From Candidatus Anammoxibacter sp. (GTDB lineage Bacteria > Planctomycetota > Brocadiia > Brocadiales > Anammoxibacteraceae), in NCBI GenBank assembly GCA_021777055.1, contig JAIQZO010000039.1, forward strand, positions 1 through 64,000: a stretch of DNA of 64,000 bases, in the 5' to 3' direction. Made by a program: the position numbers and the translations under genes. Positions 1 through 9,017 of this stretch are shown piece by piece; the first letter of the stretch is position 1, and each line of letters opens with the position of its first letter. A model generated the notes under the pieces. The model saw only the letters and a list, made by a program, of their open reading frames with translations, did no database searches and had not been told where the DNA came from.

Positions 1-51
1 TATATTCACTTTTTCTTCAGTACTTATCCTTTTACGCTTCTTCTTAGACAT
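1..51 (-). CDS. IS3-type transposase OrfA, N-terminal end only (cut by window edge)
   Basis: Read on the minus strand from an ATG at 49-51, the first 17 codons are MSKKKRKRISTEEKVNI. This is the basic N-terminus typical of the helix-turn-helix OrfA subunit of IS3-like elements (MSKKKRRxFTxEEKxxIL). A strong Shine-Dalgarno (AGAGGAGAAAG) sits just before the ATG. The rest lies outside the window, so the family call rests on a short stretch. If correct, an insertion sequence borders the left side of the biosynthetic locus. Confidence 0.45.
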   Translation of the reverse strand, partial: MSKKKRKRISTEEKVNI

Positions 52-485
52 TTCTTTCTCCTCTAAATTACTATTATTTCTTAATTCATATTATAGCTTA
101 TTTAGATTTGAGAAAATTTTGATTCCGTCTGAAGCAGAACACAGTAATCCACACAGCCTGAATTATTCTTTTTTATTATATTGTTTTCCTACAAGGTGTT
201 CTGGTTTACCTTTATGGATACGTTCTTTTTCTTTCTTTAAGTAATTACGGATTATTTTCTGGCATGTTAAGTTATTTTAATGTTAAATTCAAGATAACTA
301 TTTAAAGTGGAGCCCATGTCAAGACTGATTTTTTAAATATTTAAGCTACATAGTGTGCCATAAAAATTTTCATGTTTATGGGTGCTAACCGAATTGATTT
401 TCTCAGGAGGTTGAGTACACATTTCGCCCAAAAGAGTTAATTTATTTATCAGAGAGTTGCTTGCATAGTAGAGGAGTGTCTATAT
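52..485. other. AT-rich intergenic region, no gene recognised
   Basis: Very AT-rich. It should hold the right end of the insertion sequence that begins at 51 on the minus strand, but I could not identify terminal inverted repeats. A 33-codon minus-strand reading ending near 169 has plausible composition but no start codon and no family I recognise. A GAGGAG Shine-Dalgarno at 471-476 belongs to the next gene fragment. Confidence 0.4.
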
Positions 486-737
486 ATGTTCGCTTCAAAT
501 TATTCTACATTTATAAAGAACTTAGTGGTTAAAGTATTCGTCCCCATACTCTTAGTCCTTTCTTTGACGGGCTGTTTCATGAAAAGGGAGCACTATAAGT
601 CATTCCGTGATTTGAGGGGAGAGTCCGCTAGCAATTATTCACAACAAGTCCTTGATGCGATTGTCGGAGTACGGGATAGGTGAAGATACCCGTGTTCTTC
701 AGTGTAGAGGCAGGTAACTACAGTTAATAATAGACCT
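486..737 (+). pseudogene. Small lipoprotein gene fragment, frameshifted
   Basis: A GAGGAG Shine-Dalgarno precedes an ATG. The product begins with a hydrophobic signal peptide and a lipobox (LSLTGC, lipidated Cys about residue 30), so export and lipidation are expected. The frame stops at 681-683. Shifting by one base just before the stop restores a coherent continuation (VKIPVFFSVEAGNYS, stop near 735-737) that fits well after the preceding IVGVRD. This looks like the N-terminal part of a longer lipoprotein that has lost one base and its C-terminus. I do not recognise the family. The alternative is a genuine 65-residue lipoprotein. Confidence 0.5.
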
Positions 738-805
738 TACATAATAAATGTTTACGTAAGTATAGCTGAAAAAGAGTGGTAATTATTTAATTTATTATTT
801 AAAAG

Positions 806-838
806 TTCAGATCTTTTGTTATTGACAAAATATTATGG
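806..838 (+). repeat. 33-bp exact repeat, copy 1 (second copy at 51019-51051)
   Basis: These 33 bases, which include a TTGACA box at 822-827, recur exactly at 51019-51051, and the similarity fades on both sides. The second copy sits just upstream of a degenerate RAYT transposase fragment. The sequence may therefore have come in with a mobile element, and may now supply promoter sequence upstream of the riboswitch. Confidence 0.85.
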
Positions 839-841
839 ATA

Positions 842-868
842 TTGTACGTTGAAAGTAGTGTTTATAAT
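842..868 (+). promoter_or_regulatory. Probable sigma-70 promoter of the riboswitch leader
   Basis: A perfect TATAAT at 863-868 lies about 7 bases before the first conserved riboswitch bases, giving a start near 875. The best -35 at ordinary spacing is weak (TTGTAC at 842-847). A perfect TTGACA at 822-827 is too far from TATAAT, but would suit a poorer -10 near 845-850. Confidence 0.5.
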
Positions 869-874
869 TATTAC

Positions 875-985
875 ATGCACCCACGATAAGGGCAACACCT
901 TATAAAACAGGTGACGCAAAGATAAGGGTCTACCAGTTTACAAATAAGTAAATTAAAAGATAGCCATACTGCCGAAGGGATTCTA
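875..985 (+). promoter_or_regulatory. Cyclic-di-GMP-I (GEMM-I) riboswitch aptamer
   Basis: The conserved GEMM-I blocks appear in order: CACGATAAGGGCAA (882-895); a CACCT/AGGTG stem (896-900 with 909-913); GACGCAAAG (913-921); GGGTCTACC (926-934); GATAGCC (959-966 region); and CTGCCGA (969-975). They align well with the class-I aptamer of Vibrio Vc2. The loop of the first stem is not a GNRA tetraloop, so the usual tetraloop-receptor contact may be weaker. It is on the plus strand, 214 bases before the megasynthase ATG at 1199, with no gene between, so it is the likely control element of the whole locus. Confidence 0.88.
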
Positions 986-1019
986 AATGAATGTCTTTAG
1001 CTGTAAGGCTTTTTTTTTG
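956..1019 (+). terminator. Possible riboswitch-controlled terminator
   Basis: GGCT followed by nine T (1007-1019) ends the leader. The 3' part of the aptamer (AAAAGATAGCC, 956-966) can pair with the GGCTTTTTTTT run (1007-1017). Ligand-bound aptamer would then compete with the terminator, which suggests an ON switch. A smaller AGC/GCT hairpin at 1000-1010 is the alternative. Pairing was judged by eye only. Confidence 0.4.
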
Positions 1020-1186
1020 CACATTACTTTAATAAAAAGTTAAGTTGCTGTAATTTTTATAGCCATAATTCTGGGCCTACGACTAACACAATTAAGTATG
1101 ATGTTTTTCAAGTAATATTTACGTTCGCATTTCTACATAATGAAACTTCTCGTACGAATTGAAATAGCGAATCCTGAAGTTGTTTT

Positions 1187-1201
1187 AAGGAGAGAGAAAT
1201 G
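1187..1201 (+). promoter_or_regulatory. Ribosome binding site and true start of the megasynthase
   Basis: AAGGAG (1187-1192) lies six bases before ATG at 1199-1201. The frame it opens reads MLSELNFYSHGYVAVPIL and then RGVFEG, which fits the conserved N-terminus of AR/MT loading domains. It runs into a stop at 1352-1354 unless one A of the A7 run at 1289-1295 is skipped. The only in-frame start for the downstream coding frame is a TTG at 1278 without a Shine-Dalgarno, so 1199 is the better biological start. Confidence 0.72.
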
Positions 1202-3240
1202 CTATCAGAACTAAATTTTTATAGTCATGGTTATGTAGCAGTTCCTATTTTGGAATCTTGCGTAAAACGAGGAGTGTTTGAAGGGATTAAAAAAACTTCC
1301 TCAGAATCTTCAACAGGAGATAGAGTCTCTGTTTTTTCAAAAGCAGTGGATTGAAGGCTCTAAGCAAGAATGGCAGTTGACAAAACCGGGAGAGGAGATT
1401 TTCAACAAAATAGGAGTGTTAGCCATTGGTCCATCTTACCGCCCGATGCTTTTTAAGATGGATCAACTTTTGTTTGGTGATATGGCTTCTGTTTTTAGCA
1501 GGAATCAACGAGGTGAAGAGTCACACGTGGATAGATTGTTGAATGTCCTCGGAAGTGGGTATCAACATGTCCGTTATTTTAAAGACGCAGAAGAAGAGAT
1601 CCTCAAGATTTTTAACCAACTTCCTTTAAAGATGCAGCCCAAAGCTATTGCTGATATGGGATGTGGGGATGGGACCTTCCTCAAACAGCTTTATGAAGCA
1701 ATTAAAGATAAGACTGCGCGTGGTAAGTATTTGAAACAATTTCCCTTAAGCTTGCTTGGAATTGACTATAACCGGACAGCTTTAAAAGCAACGGAAGCGA
1801 ACTTACAAGGACTTCCCTTTCAAACTCTTTTAGGTGACATAAACGATTCCACCGGGCTCCTTAAAGATCTTTCTAAACGAGGATTCTCTAAGGGGGAAGA
1901 TATTCTCCATGTGAGATCCTTTTTAGATCATAATTTCTCTCTTGATTCTTCCGAGGCAGTGGATGGATCTTTAAAGGTTCTCTCTAGAGGTGAACAAGGG
2001 TGGTATGTTGATCAACATGGCAACCTGCTGAGTTCTTTACAGGTGCTAAGCAGGTGGAAGGCACATTTACAGTCCTGGGCTAAAGTTCTTGATCGTGGTG
2101 GATTATTAGTCTTGGAAGCACATTCACTCTCTCTTCAGGAAAGCTATCTGCAACTGGAGGTATCGGAGAATTTTTACTTTGATACCCTGCATAGTTTTTC
2201 TCATCAGTATTTAATCAGCGCCGAATCCTTTGTAATTTTAGCGGCAAATGTCGGTCTTTTCAGCAAAGTTCCCCTCAAACGTTATCCGAAGACATTGAAT
2301 TTTTGCCGGATAACACTGAATCATTTTGAAAAACGTGAATATATTATTCGTCATGCAGCAGTTAAAGATCTGGAAATGCTTTATCAATTAGAAAAGCTAT
2401 GTTGGAAAAAAGAGCTTCAAATTCCTGACTCTCAAATTCAGTCCCGTATAGAGAAATACCCTCAAGGACAGTTTGTTTTAGAGAAAGGAGGAGATGTCCT
2501 GGGGGTGATTTACAGCCAACGGATTGAAAGTGCGGAAGAGTTAGATGGAGAAACCTTTTTAACTGTACACCGTCTCCACAATGAACAGGGGGAGGTAGTA
2601 CAATTCTTGGCCCTCAACGTTCATCCTGAAGTTCAGGATTTGCGCCTCGGAGATCAGCTCCTTGAGTTCATGCTGCAAAGATGCAGCGTAATGAACGGAG
2701 TTACATCTGTTGTGGGAGTCACTCTATGTACGGATTATGATTCTGGCGGTGATCTTTCGTTTCGAGAATATATTCACTACCGAAATGAACATGGCAAGAT
2801 CCATGACTCCATGCTCTCTTTCCATGAAGCTCATGGTGCAACCATTGAAAGAGAACTCGAAGGGTATCGTCCTAAAGACACAACTAATGAAGGCTTTGGG
2901 CCTTTGATTCGCTATGACATCTTCGCTCAAAGGATACCTTTCGGCTTGCGAGAAAAACCAGTAGATTGCGGCCTGGATAGGAAATCCGCGGCAACGACTC
3001 TTTCTTCCCCTGAAAAGCCTTCACAAAAAGAGATTACGAAGTTTCTCCAAGAGAAGGTTAATACACTGTTAGGAGAGGACAAAAAAGCCTTTGATATGGA
3101 ACGTCCTTTGATGGAGATGGGACTGGATTCAGCCGATTTGTTAGAATTACAAAATCAAATTATCGAAAACCTAGAAGTCTCTTTGGATTCCGCTTTTTTC
3201 TTTCAATATAATACCATAGGTAAAGTGGTATTGTATCTGG
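1199..3240 (+). other. Loading module: AR/MT-like, GNAT-like, ACP1
   Basis: Same layout as the AR-GNAT-ACP starter units of curacin (CurA) and several trans-AT systems. In those, the GNAT-like domain decarboxylates malonyl and passes acetyl to the ACP. The W, T and H positions expected from CurA GNAT can be seen (CWKKEL, VGVTLC, FHEAHGA). The domain before it keeps an intact SAM-binding motif (DMGCGDGTF). It may therefore be a working methyltransferase as in apratoxin AprA MT1, which would make the starter propionyl or isobutyryl instead of acetyl. Confidence 0.8.
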
Positions 3241-6200
3241 TTACAACTCTCGGTATTTCCAAGGAAGATGAAGTACAAGAGGTAGCAAATGAATCCAACC
3301 TTTCTAATTTTGCAAATATATCAAAAATTCCCCAATCCGCAATTACTGATTCAGCAGATATTGCTATTATAGGGATCTCTTGCAAACTTCCTGGTGGGCT
3401 CGAAACACCTAGTGAGCTTTGGGAACTTTTACAAACTGGAGGAAGTGCGACTGGAAAGTTACCTCCAGGGCGATTTCAGTGGCCGGAGAGCGTAAGCGCT
3501 GAAACCTATCCGGGAATTGATAAAGGAGGGTTTATCCGGGATGCTGGATCATTTGATGCAGATTTTTTTCGAATATCTCCTAAAGAAGCAGAAATGATGG
3601 ATCCTCAGCAACGAATATTATTGGAGCTTTCCTGGTCTTGTCTTGAGGATGCGGGAGTTCTTCCAGGGGATTTGAAGGGCAGTGATACGGGCGTCTTTAT
3701 TGGTGCTAGTGGATCGGATTATAGCAAATTGTTGCAAGATGCAGGGGTGGAAGTAGAAGCCCATTATGGAACGGGAAGCTCCCTGGCTGTATTGGCTAAC
3801 CGGATTTCGTACTTTTTTGATTTTTCTGGTCCAAGTATTCTAATTGATACGGGATGTTCTTCTTCATTGGTAGCGGTTCATACTGCGGTTCAGTCGCTGC
3901 GACGGGGTGAATGTTCTATGGCTTTGGTTGGTGGAGTGAATTTGATCTGTCATTCGGCAAATAGCATGGCTTATTATAAAGCGGGGATGCTATCACCGGA
4001 TGGAAGGTGTAAGACGTTTGATGCCAGTGCCAATGGTTATGTTCGCTCTGAAGGAGCAGTAATGCTTGTTTTAAAACCCGCAAAAAAAGCTATGGGGGAA
4101 CGAGACTTTATTTATGGGGTGATAAAGGGAAGCGCCATTAATCACGGGGGACTTTCCGCGGGATTGACGGTTCCCAATCCTCAGAAACAGACAGAACTAT
4201 TAATGTCCGCCTGGGAAGATGCCGGGATTAAACAGAAAAGTTTAAGTTATTTAGAAGCCCATGGAACGGGTACAGCATTAGGGGATCCCATTGAGGTACA
4301 GGGAATAAAGCAGGCTTTTGCAGACTTTTCCAAACTTAACAAGACTTCTTTTTGTGGAATTGGTTCTTTGAAAAGTAATCTGGGACATCTGGAAGCTGCA
4401 GCAGGGATTGCGGGACTCTTAAAGATCGTTTTGTCTATGCAATGGAATCAGCTTCCCAGCTCAATCCATTTTGAGAATCTTAATCCTAAGATCGAACTAA
4501 AAGATTCACCTTTATATATTGTATCCAGACATCGCGCGTGGAATGTCTCGAAAGATCAGCTGCGTTTTGCCGGTGTAAGTAGCTTTGGATCAGGAGGGAC
4601 AAATGCTCATGTTGTCTTACAAGAGTATCCACAACCAGAAAAAAGCGAAATAGCACAAGATTTCTATCTGTTTGTCCTCTCTGCAAGTAACATGGAGCTT
4701 TTAAGGGCTTATGCCACAAAGATTCTTGCCTGGATAGAAAAGAATCAAGAGCAGGTCAGCTTTAGTGATTTTATCTATACCTTTCAGATGGGGCGAACCG
4801 CAATGCAAGAGAGGTTGGCAATAAAAGTCATAAGTTTTGCAGATCTTCAAAGCAAGTTAGAGCTGTGGTTTAACGGAGAGGAAGGAATAAAGAATTGTTG
4901 GCAGGAGAACAGTAGGAACGCACATTCAAAGTTCAACAATTTACTGAAAGGAAAGTCTGGACAACAAGTAATAGATTCTGCATTAGATAAAAAGGATTTC
5001 GTACAGCTTGCAACTTTGTGGATATTGGGATTTGAAATTGATTGGAAATTTTTGCATGAAACCATACCAAAGAGAATTCCAGCACCTTCCTATCCTTTTT
5101 CTAATAATCACTTCTGGATTGCAGGTGAAAAACAGCAAGAAATTCTAGGCGATACGAAAAATCGATGGACTCTCCACCCACTGCTTCACGAAAACACATC
5201 TGATCTCTCTGTGCAACGCTTTACCTCTACATTCACAGGTAAAGAGTTTTTCTTAGACGATCATAAAGTAAAAGGAAGAAAAGTGCTTCCCGGTGTTGTT
5301 TGTCTAGAGATGGCAAGGGCTGCAGTGGCGAAAGCGTGTGGACCGACAGAAGAAAGAATGTCCATTCAACTCAAAAATATTGTTTGGGCTCGACCCATTG
5401 TCATTAACGACTCTGTACAGAAAGTACATATCGAATTGTATGGAAAAGACGATGGTCAAATCCAATATGAAGTATATACGGAATCTGATAACGAAGAAGC
5501 CGCTGTGGTTCATTTCCAGGGAGTAGCGGACTTTAAGGAAAAAGCTGAAACTCATACCCTTGATATTAAGAATCTCCGGTTGCAAATGAATCAAGGGACG
5601 TTGAGTGCGGAAGAATGCTATGAATCCTTCAAAAAGTTGGGAATAGATTATGGAAAACGGTTCCATGGCATCCGGGTAATCCATCAAGGTGAAGATCAAC
5701 TTTTGGCAAGACTAAGCCTTCCTCATTCAGTCAAAGATACACAAAATGGATATGTTTTACATCCAAGCTTAATGGATTCCACACTTCAATCTTCTATCGG
5801 CTTGATGATCAATCATGGTGAACTTCAGGAAGGTAGTGAATCACAGCTTAAACTATCATTACCATTTGCTTTGGAATCCTTGGAAATCTTAGATTCTTGT
5901 CCATTAGAAATGTATGCCTGGATACGTCACTCTGGCGGTAAGGCATTATCAGACAAAGTTCAGAAACTTGACATTGACATTTGTAACGAACAAGGAAAAG
6001 TCAGTGTAAAGATGAAAGGTTTCTCCTCTAGAGTCTTAGAGGGTGAAATTGGAGCTTCTAAAGCCAATGATTCTATCGGGATATCACTTATAACACCGGT
6101 TTGGAATGAGAGTGCTGTGATGTCAAGTGAACCGCAACCATCAAAAGATACCATTATTTCAGGTTTAGATCCTAAAACACTGGAAGAGAAAACAGAGCAG

Positions 6201-9017
6201 TACCTGAAAAAGCAGTTTTCTTCTCAGCTTAAACTTCCCTTCTCTAAAATTGATGCGCAGGCGCCTTTCGAGAAATACGGGATCGATTCGATCTTTGCCA
6301 TGGATTTAACTAATCAACTAGAAAAAATATTCGGTTCTCTTCCAAAAACTCTGTTTTTTGAATACCAAACCATTGCGGAATTGACTCGTTACTTTATGCA
6401 GTCGTATAAAGCGAAATTAGCATCTCTTTTTCAAGAAGATTCAGGTTTTCTTAAAGAGACAAAACCAATGGTCTTACCAGCCAATGCATCTGCCTTGAAA
6501 ACCAAACAAAAAAGAAGAAGAGGGATATTTTCAGGCTTACAAACTTTCGGAGCCAGGGCTACCGCTTCAAGCCCATTAGAGATAGCCATAATCGGATTAA
6601 GCGGTCGTTATCCGGAATCAGCCAATGTGTTGGAGTATTGGAAAAATCTGCGAGATGGAAAAGATTGCATTATTGAGGTTCCTGAGGATCGCTGGAATTG
6701 GCGAGAGAATTTTAGTGAAGATTACGACGGTAAAGACGGTCCACTCTATAGTAAATGGGGCGGTTTTATTAAGGGTGTGGATGAATTTGATCCTCTGTTC
6801 TTTAACATATCCCCACGAGAGGCGGAGATGACTGATCCGCAAGAGCGTCTCTTTTTAGAACATGCCTGGATGGCGATGGAAGATGCGGGTTATACCAGGG
6901 AAACCTTGCAGATAGTCCAGGAGAAAGATCATGCAGGACAAGTGGGTGTTTATGTAGGTGTTATGTATGGAGAGTATCAGCTTTTTGGAGCAGAAGAGAG
7001 TCTAAAAGGTAATAGAATGGCATTTGCGAGTAGTCTTGCCAGTATTGCAAATCGGGTATCCTATGTTTTCAACCTTCATGGCCCCAGCATGACCGTAGAT
7101 ACCATGTGCTCATCTTCGTTAACTTCGATCCATCTTGCTTGTCAGGACTTAAAACAAGGAAGAACAAACTTGGCCCTTGCCGGAGGTGTGAATATAAGTA
7201 TTCATCCTAATAAGTACCTGATGCTCAGTGCGGGGCAATTTATTTCTACCAAGGGTCATTGTGAAAGTTTTGGAGAAGGTGGGGATGGGTATATTCCCGG
7301 AGAAGGAGTAGGAGTTGTCTTGTTAAAGCGCCTGGATGAAGCCATCAGGGATGGTGATCAAATATACGGAATCATTCAAGGTAGTGCGATTAATCATGGT
7401 GGGAAAACCAATGGATATACGGTTCCTAATCCTAATGCGCAGCGTAATGCTATTGAAAGAGCGTTGTCAGAATCTGGGATTGATCCACGGCGTATAAGTT
7501 ATATTGAAGCCCATGGGACAGGTACAAAACTAGGAGATCCCATTGAGGTTACGGCCCTCAGCCAAGCCTTTGAGAAATATACGCAGGAAAAGGGATTTTG
7601 TCTGATTGGTTCTGCAAAATCCAACATCGGTCATTGTGAAGGAGCTGCCGGAGTTGCCGGATTGACCAAGGTATTACTCCAGATGAAATACGGACAGATT
7701 ACACCATCTCTTCATTCTTCTACTTTGAATCCTAACATTGACTTTAAAAATACCCCTTTTGTAGTCAACCAGGAGCGCACGAATTGGGATTGCCCTATTG
7801 TTGATGGAGAAGAACTTCCAAGAATAGCCGGTATTTCCTCCTTTGGAGCTGGAGGAAGTAACGCTCATCTGATTATAAAAGAGTATCAGGATTTTCAACG
7901 AAAAAATAAGGCCGCGATTACGGTCTCTAGTTTTCCTGTAATTGTCCCTTTCTCAGCAAGAACAAAAGAGCAATTATTCGAATTAGTCAGGAATATACTG
8001 CACTTTTTAAAAGAGCATGCTTTTGTACTAGGTTCTAAGAGTGCCATATGCAAGGATGCTACACAACAGGAACAAAGCAATCAAAATGAGCATTTTGATA
8101 CTTCTTCATTGGATATAATTAACATCTCTTTTACCCTTCAGGTGGGACGAGAGGCAATGGAAGAGAGGGTGGGATTCATTGTAACTTCAATTCATGAATT
8201 AGAAGAGAAACTTGAGTCATATCTTTCTGGAAATCAAGAAATTGAAGAGTGTTATCAAGGGCAAGTTAAACGAAATAAAGAGACTTTAGGTGTATTTGCC
8301 ACTAATGAAGAGTTACAAGAAGCAATAGAGAAATGGATTCAGCGAAGGAAGCTTTCAAACATCCTTGATTTATGGGTCAAGGGGTTGGTGTTGGATTGGA
8401 ATAAACTTTATAGTGAAAGTAAACCCAAAAGGATTAGCCTGCCTACCTATCCTTTTGCAAGAGAACGATATTGGATTTCAAAAACGCACAGTAAAGGGAC
8501 TATTGCCACAGCGGAAGGTTCTATTTCAGTAATTCACCCATTGCTTCACGAAAATACTTCAGATTTGTCAGAACAGCGTTTTACCACTTCTTTCACTGGT
8601 AAAGAGTTTTTCTTAACCCATCATCAAGTCAAAGGAGTAAAAGTCTTCCCAGGAGTAGGCTATCTGGAAATGGTACGAGCTGCAGTGGAAAAAGCTTCCG
8701 GAGTGATAGAAGAAGGAACAACCATTCACCTTAAGAATATTGTTTGGGCTCAACCCATTGTTATCGATGGTATTGCCAGGAAAGTTCATGTTGGATTGTA
8801 TGATGAAGAGAGCGGCCTGATTCAATATGAAGTATATACAGAATCTGATAATGAAGAAGTTTCTGCTGTTCATTTCCATGGGCTAGCGGAATTAAGGGAA
8901 AAAGAAGACGTCCTTGCTCTTGATATCCAAAATCTCCAGTCTCAAATGAATCAAGGAACTTTGAATGCTAAAAACTGCTACCAGGCTTTTAAGAGGATGG
9001 GAATAAATTATGGTTAA
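1278..9017 (+). CDS. Trans-AT PKS segment 1: AR/MT-GNAT-ACP, KS-DH-ACP, KS-DH(N-terminal part)
   Basis: Segment of 2579 residues. In order: AR/methyltransferase-like domain (SAM motif ADMGCGDGTF near residue 125), GNAT-like domain (about 355-556), ACP (Ser618 in GLDS), KS1 (Cys860), long post-KS linker, DH1 (HxxxGxxxxP and DxxxQ present), ACP (Ser1671 in GIDS), KS2 (Cys1944), linker, and the first half of DH2. It starts polyketide synthesis and carries out the first two extensions; malonyl must be loaded by an AT acting in trans. The TTG start shown is only where this frame opens; the likely start is the ATG at 1199 with a one-base shift at 1289-1295. The TAA that ends it replaces a codon that is GAA or GAT in the equivalent YGEGH/YGDGH motif of other DH domains here, and conserved DH sequence continues after it. 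Confidence 0.9.
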   Translation: MKGLKKLPQNLQQEIESLFFQKQWIEGSKQEWQLTKPGEEIFNKIGVLAIGPSYRPMLFKMDQLLFGDMASVFSRNQRGEESHVDRLLNVLGSGYQHVRYFKDAEEEILKIFNQLPLKMQPKAIADMGCGDGTFLKQLYEAIKDKTARGKYLKQFPLSLLGIDYNRTALKATEANLQGLPFQTLLGDINDSTGLLKDLSKRGFSKGEDILHVRSFLDHNFSLDSSEAVDGSLKVLSRGEQGWYVDQHGNLLSSLQVLSRWKAHLQSWAKVLDRGGLLVLEAHSLSLQESYLQLEVSENFYFDTLHSFSHQYLISAESFVILAANVGLFSKVPLKRYPKTLNFCRITLNHFEKREYIIRHAAVKDLEMLYQLEKLCWKKELQIPDSQIQSRIEKYPQGQFVLEKGGDVLGVIYSQRIESAEELDGETFLTVHRLHNEQGEVVQFLALNVHPEVQDLRLGDQLLEFMLQRCSVMNGVTSVVGVTLCTDYDSGGDLSFREYIHYRNEHGKIHDSMLSFHEAHGATIERELEGYRPKDTTNEGFGPLIRYDIFAQRIPFGLREKPVDCGLDRKSAATTLSSPEKPSQKEITKFLQEKVNTLLGEDKKAFDMERPLMEMGLDSADLLELQNQIIENLEVSLDSAFFFQYNTIGKVVLYLVTTLGISKEDEVQEVANESNLSNFANISKIPQSAITDSADIAIIGISCKLPGGLETPSELWELLQTGGSATGKLPPGRFQWPESVSAETYPGIDKGGFIRDAGSFDADFFRISPKEAEMMDPQQRILLELSWSCLEDAGVLPGDLKGSDTGVFIGASGSDYSKLLQDAGVEVEAHYGTGSSLAVLANRISYFFDFSGPSILIDTGCSSSLVAVHTAVQSLRRGECSMALVGGVNLICHSANSMAYYKAGMLSPDGRCKTFDASANGYVRSEGAVMLVLKPAKKAMGERDFIYGVIKGSAINHGGLSAGLTVPNPQKQTELLMSAWEDAGIKQKSLSYLEAHGTGTALGDPIEVQGIKQAFADFSKLNKTSFCGIGSLKSNLGHLEAAAGIAGLLKIVLSMQWNQLPSSIHFENLNPKIELKDSPLYIVSRHRAWNVSKDQLRFAGVSSFGSGGTNAHVVLQEYPQPEKSEIAQDFYLFVLSASNMELLRAYATKILAWIEKNQEQVSFSDFIYTFQMGRTAMQERLAIKVISFADLQSKLELWFNGEEGIKNCWQENSRNAHSKFNNLLKGKSGQQVIDSALDKKDFVQLATLWILGFEIDWKFLHETIPKRIPAPSYPFSNNHFWIAGEKQQEILGDTKNRWTLHPLLHENTSDLSVQRFTSTFTGKEFFLDDHKVKGRKVLPGVVCLEMARAAVAKACGPTEERMSIQLKNIVWARPIVINDSVQKVHIELYGKDDGQIQYEVYTESDNEEAAVVHFQGVADFKEKAETHTLDIKNLRLQMNQGTLSAEECYESFKKLGIDYGKRFHGIRVIHQGEDQLLARLSLPHSVKDTQNGYVLHPSLMDSTLQSSIGLMINHGELQEGSESQLKLSLPFALESLEILDSCPLEMYAWIRHSGGKALSDKVQKLDIDICNEQGKVSVKMKGFSSRVLEGEIGASKANDSIGISLITPVWNESAVMSSEPQPSKDTIISGLDPKTLEEKTEQYLKKQFSSQLKLPFSKIDAQAPFEKYGIDSIFAMDLTNQLEKIFGSLPKTLFFEYQTIAELTRYFMQSYKAKLASLFQEDSGFLKETKPMVLPANASALKTKQKRRRGIFSGLQTFGARATASSPLEIAIIGLSGRYPESANVLEYWKNLRDGKDCIIEVPEDRWNWRENFSEDYDGKDGPLYSKWGGFIKGVDEFDPLFFNISPREAEMTDPQERLFLEHAWMAMEDAGYTRETLQIVQEKDHAGQVGVYVGVMYGEYQLFGAEESLKGNRMAFASSLASIANRVSYVFNLHGPSMTVDTMCSSSLTSIHLACQDLKQGRTNLALAGGVNISIHPNKYLMLSAGQFISTKGHCESFGEGGDGYIPGEGVGVVLLKRLDEAIRDGDQIYGIIQGSAINHGGKTNGYTVPNPNAQRNAIERALSESGIDPRRISYIEAHGTGTKLGDPIEVTALSQAFEKYTQEKGFCLIGSAKSNIGHCEGAAGVAGLTKVLLQMKYGQITPSLHSSTLNPNIDFKNTPFVVNQERTNWDCPIVDGEELPRIAGISSFGAGGSNAHLIIKEYQDFQRKNKAAITVSSFPVIVPFSARTKEQLFELVRNILHFLKEHAFVLGSKSAICKDATQQEQSNQNEHFDTSSLDIINISFTLQVGREAMEERVGFIVTSIHELEEKLESYLSGNQEIEECYQGQVKRNKETLGVFATNEELQEAIEKWIQRRKLSNILDLWVKGLVLDWNKLYSESKPKRISLPTYPFARERYWISKTHSKGTIATAEGSISVIHPLLHENTSDLSEQRFTTSFTGKEFFLTHHQVKGVKVFPGVGYLEMVRAAVEKASGVIEEGTTIHLKNIVWAQPIVIDGIARKVHVGLYDEESGLIQYEVYTESDNEEVSAVHFHGLAELREKEDVLALDIQNLQSQMNQGTLNAKNCYQAFKRMGINYG
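3354..6410 (+). other. PKS module 1: KS1-DH1-ACP2, no KR
   Basis: KS1 3354-4626 has the Cys (3855), HGTGT His and NLGH His. DH1 5170-6045 has HKVKGRKVLP and HPSLMDSTLQ. ACP2 Ser codon is 6288. There is no KR, but about 15 residues matching the start of a KR (NDSIGISLITPVWNE, near 6063-6110) sit between DH and ACP. Confidence 0.88.
6165..8495 (+). repeat. Module duplication: ACP-KS-linker block, second copy at 10757-13080
   Basis: The blocks are colinear and nearly identical over long stretches; for example 7141-7200 and 11731-11790 differ at two of 60 bases. This indicates recent duplication or gene conversion of an ACP-KS unit. Confidence 0.88.

Noticed and set aside
169..272. 33-codon minus-strand reading ending KPEHLVGKQYNKKE
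   Set aside because: The composition is protein-like, but there is no start codon or family match; too short to support.
4670..5130. Possible AT remnants between KS and DH domains
   Set aside because: These stretches lack GHS-type AT motifs and match the usual post-KS linker ending in YPF...YW found in trans-AT modules.
5304..5699. 131-codon open frame on the minus strand
   Set aside because: Antisense to DH1; similar antisense frames recur at the same place in other DH copies, as expected for shadows of repeated sequence.
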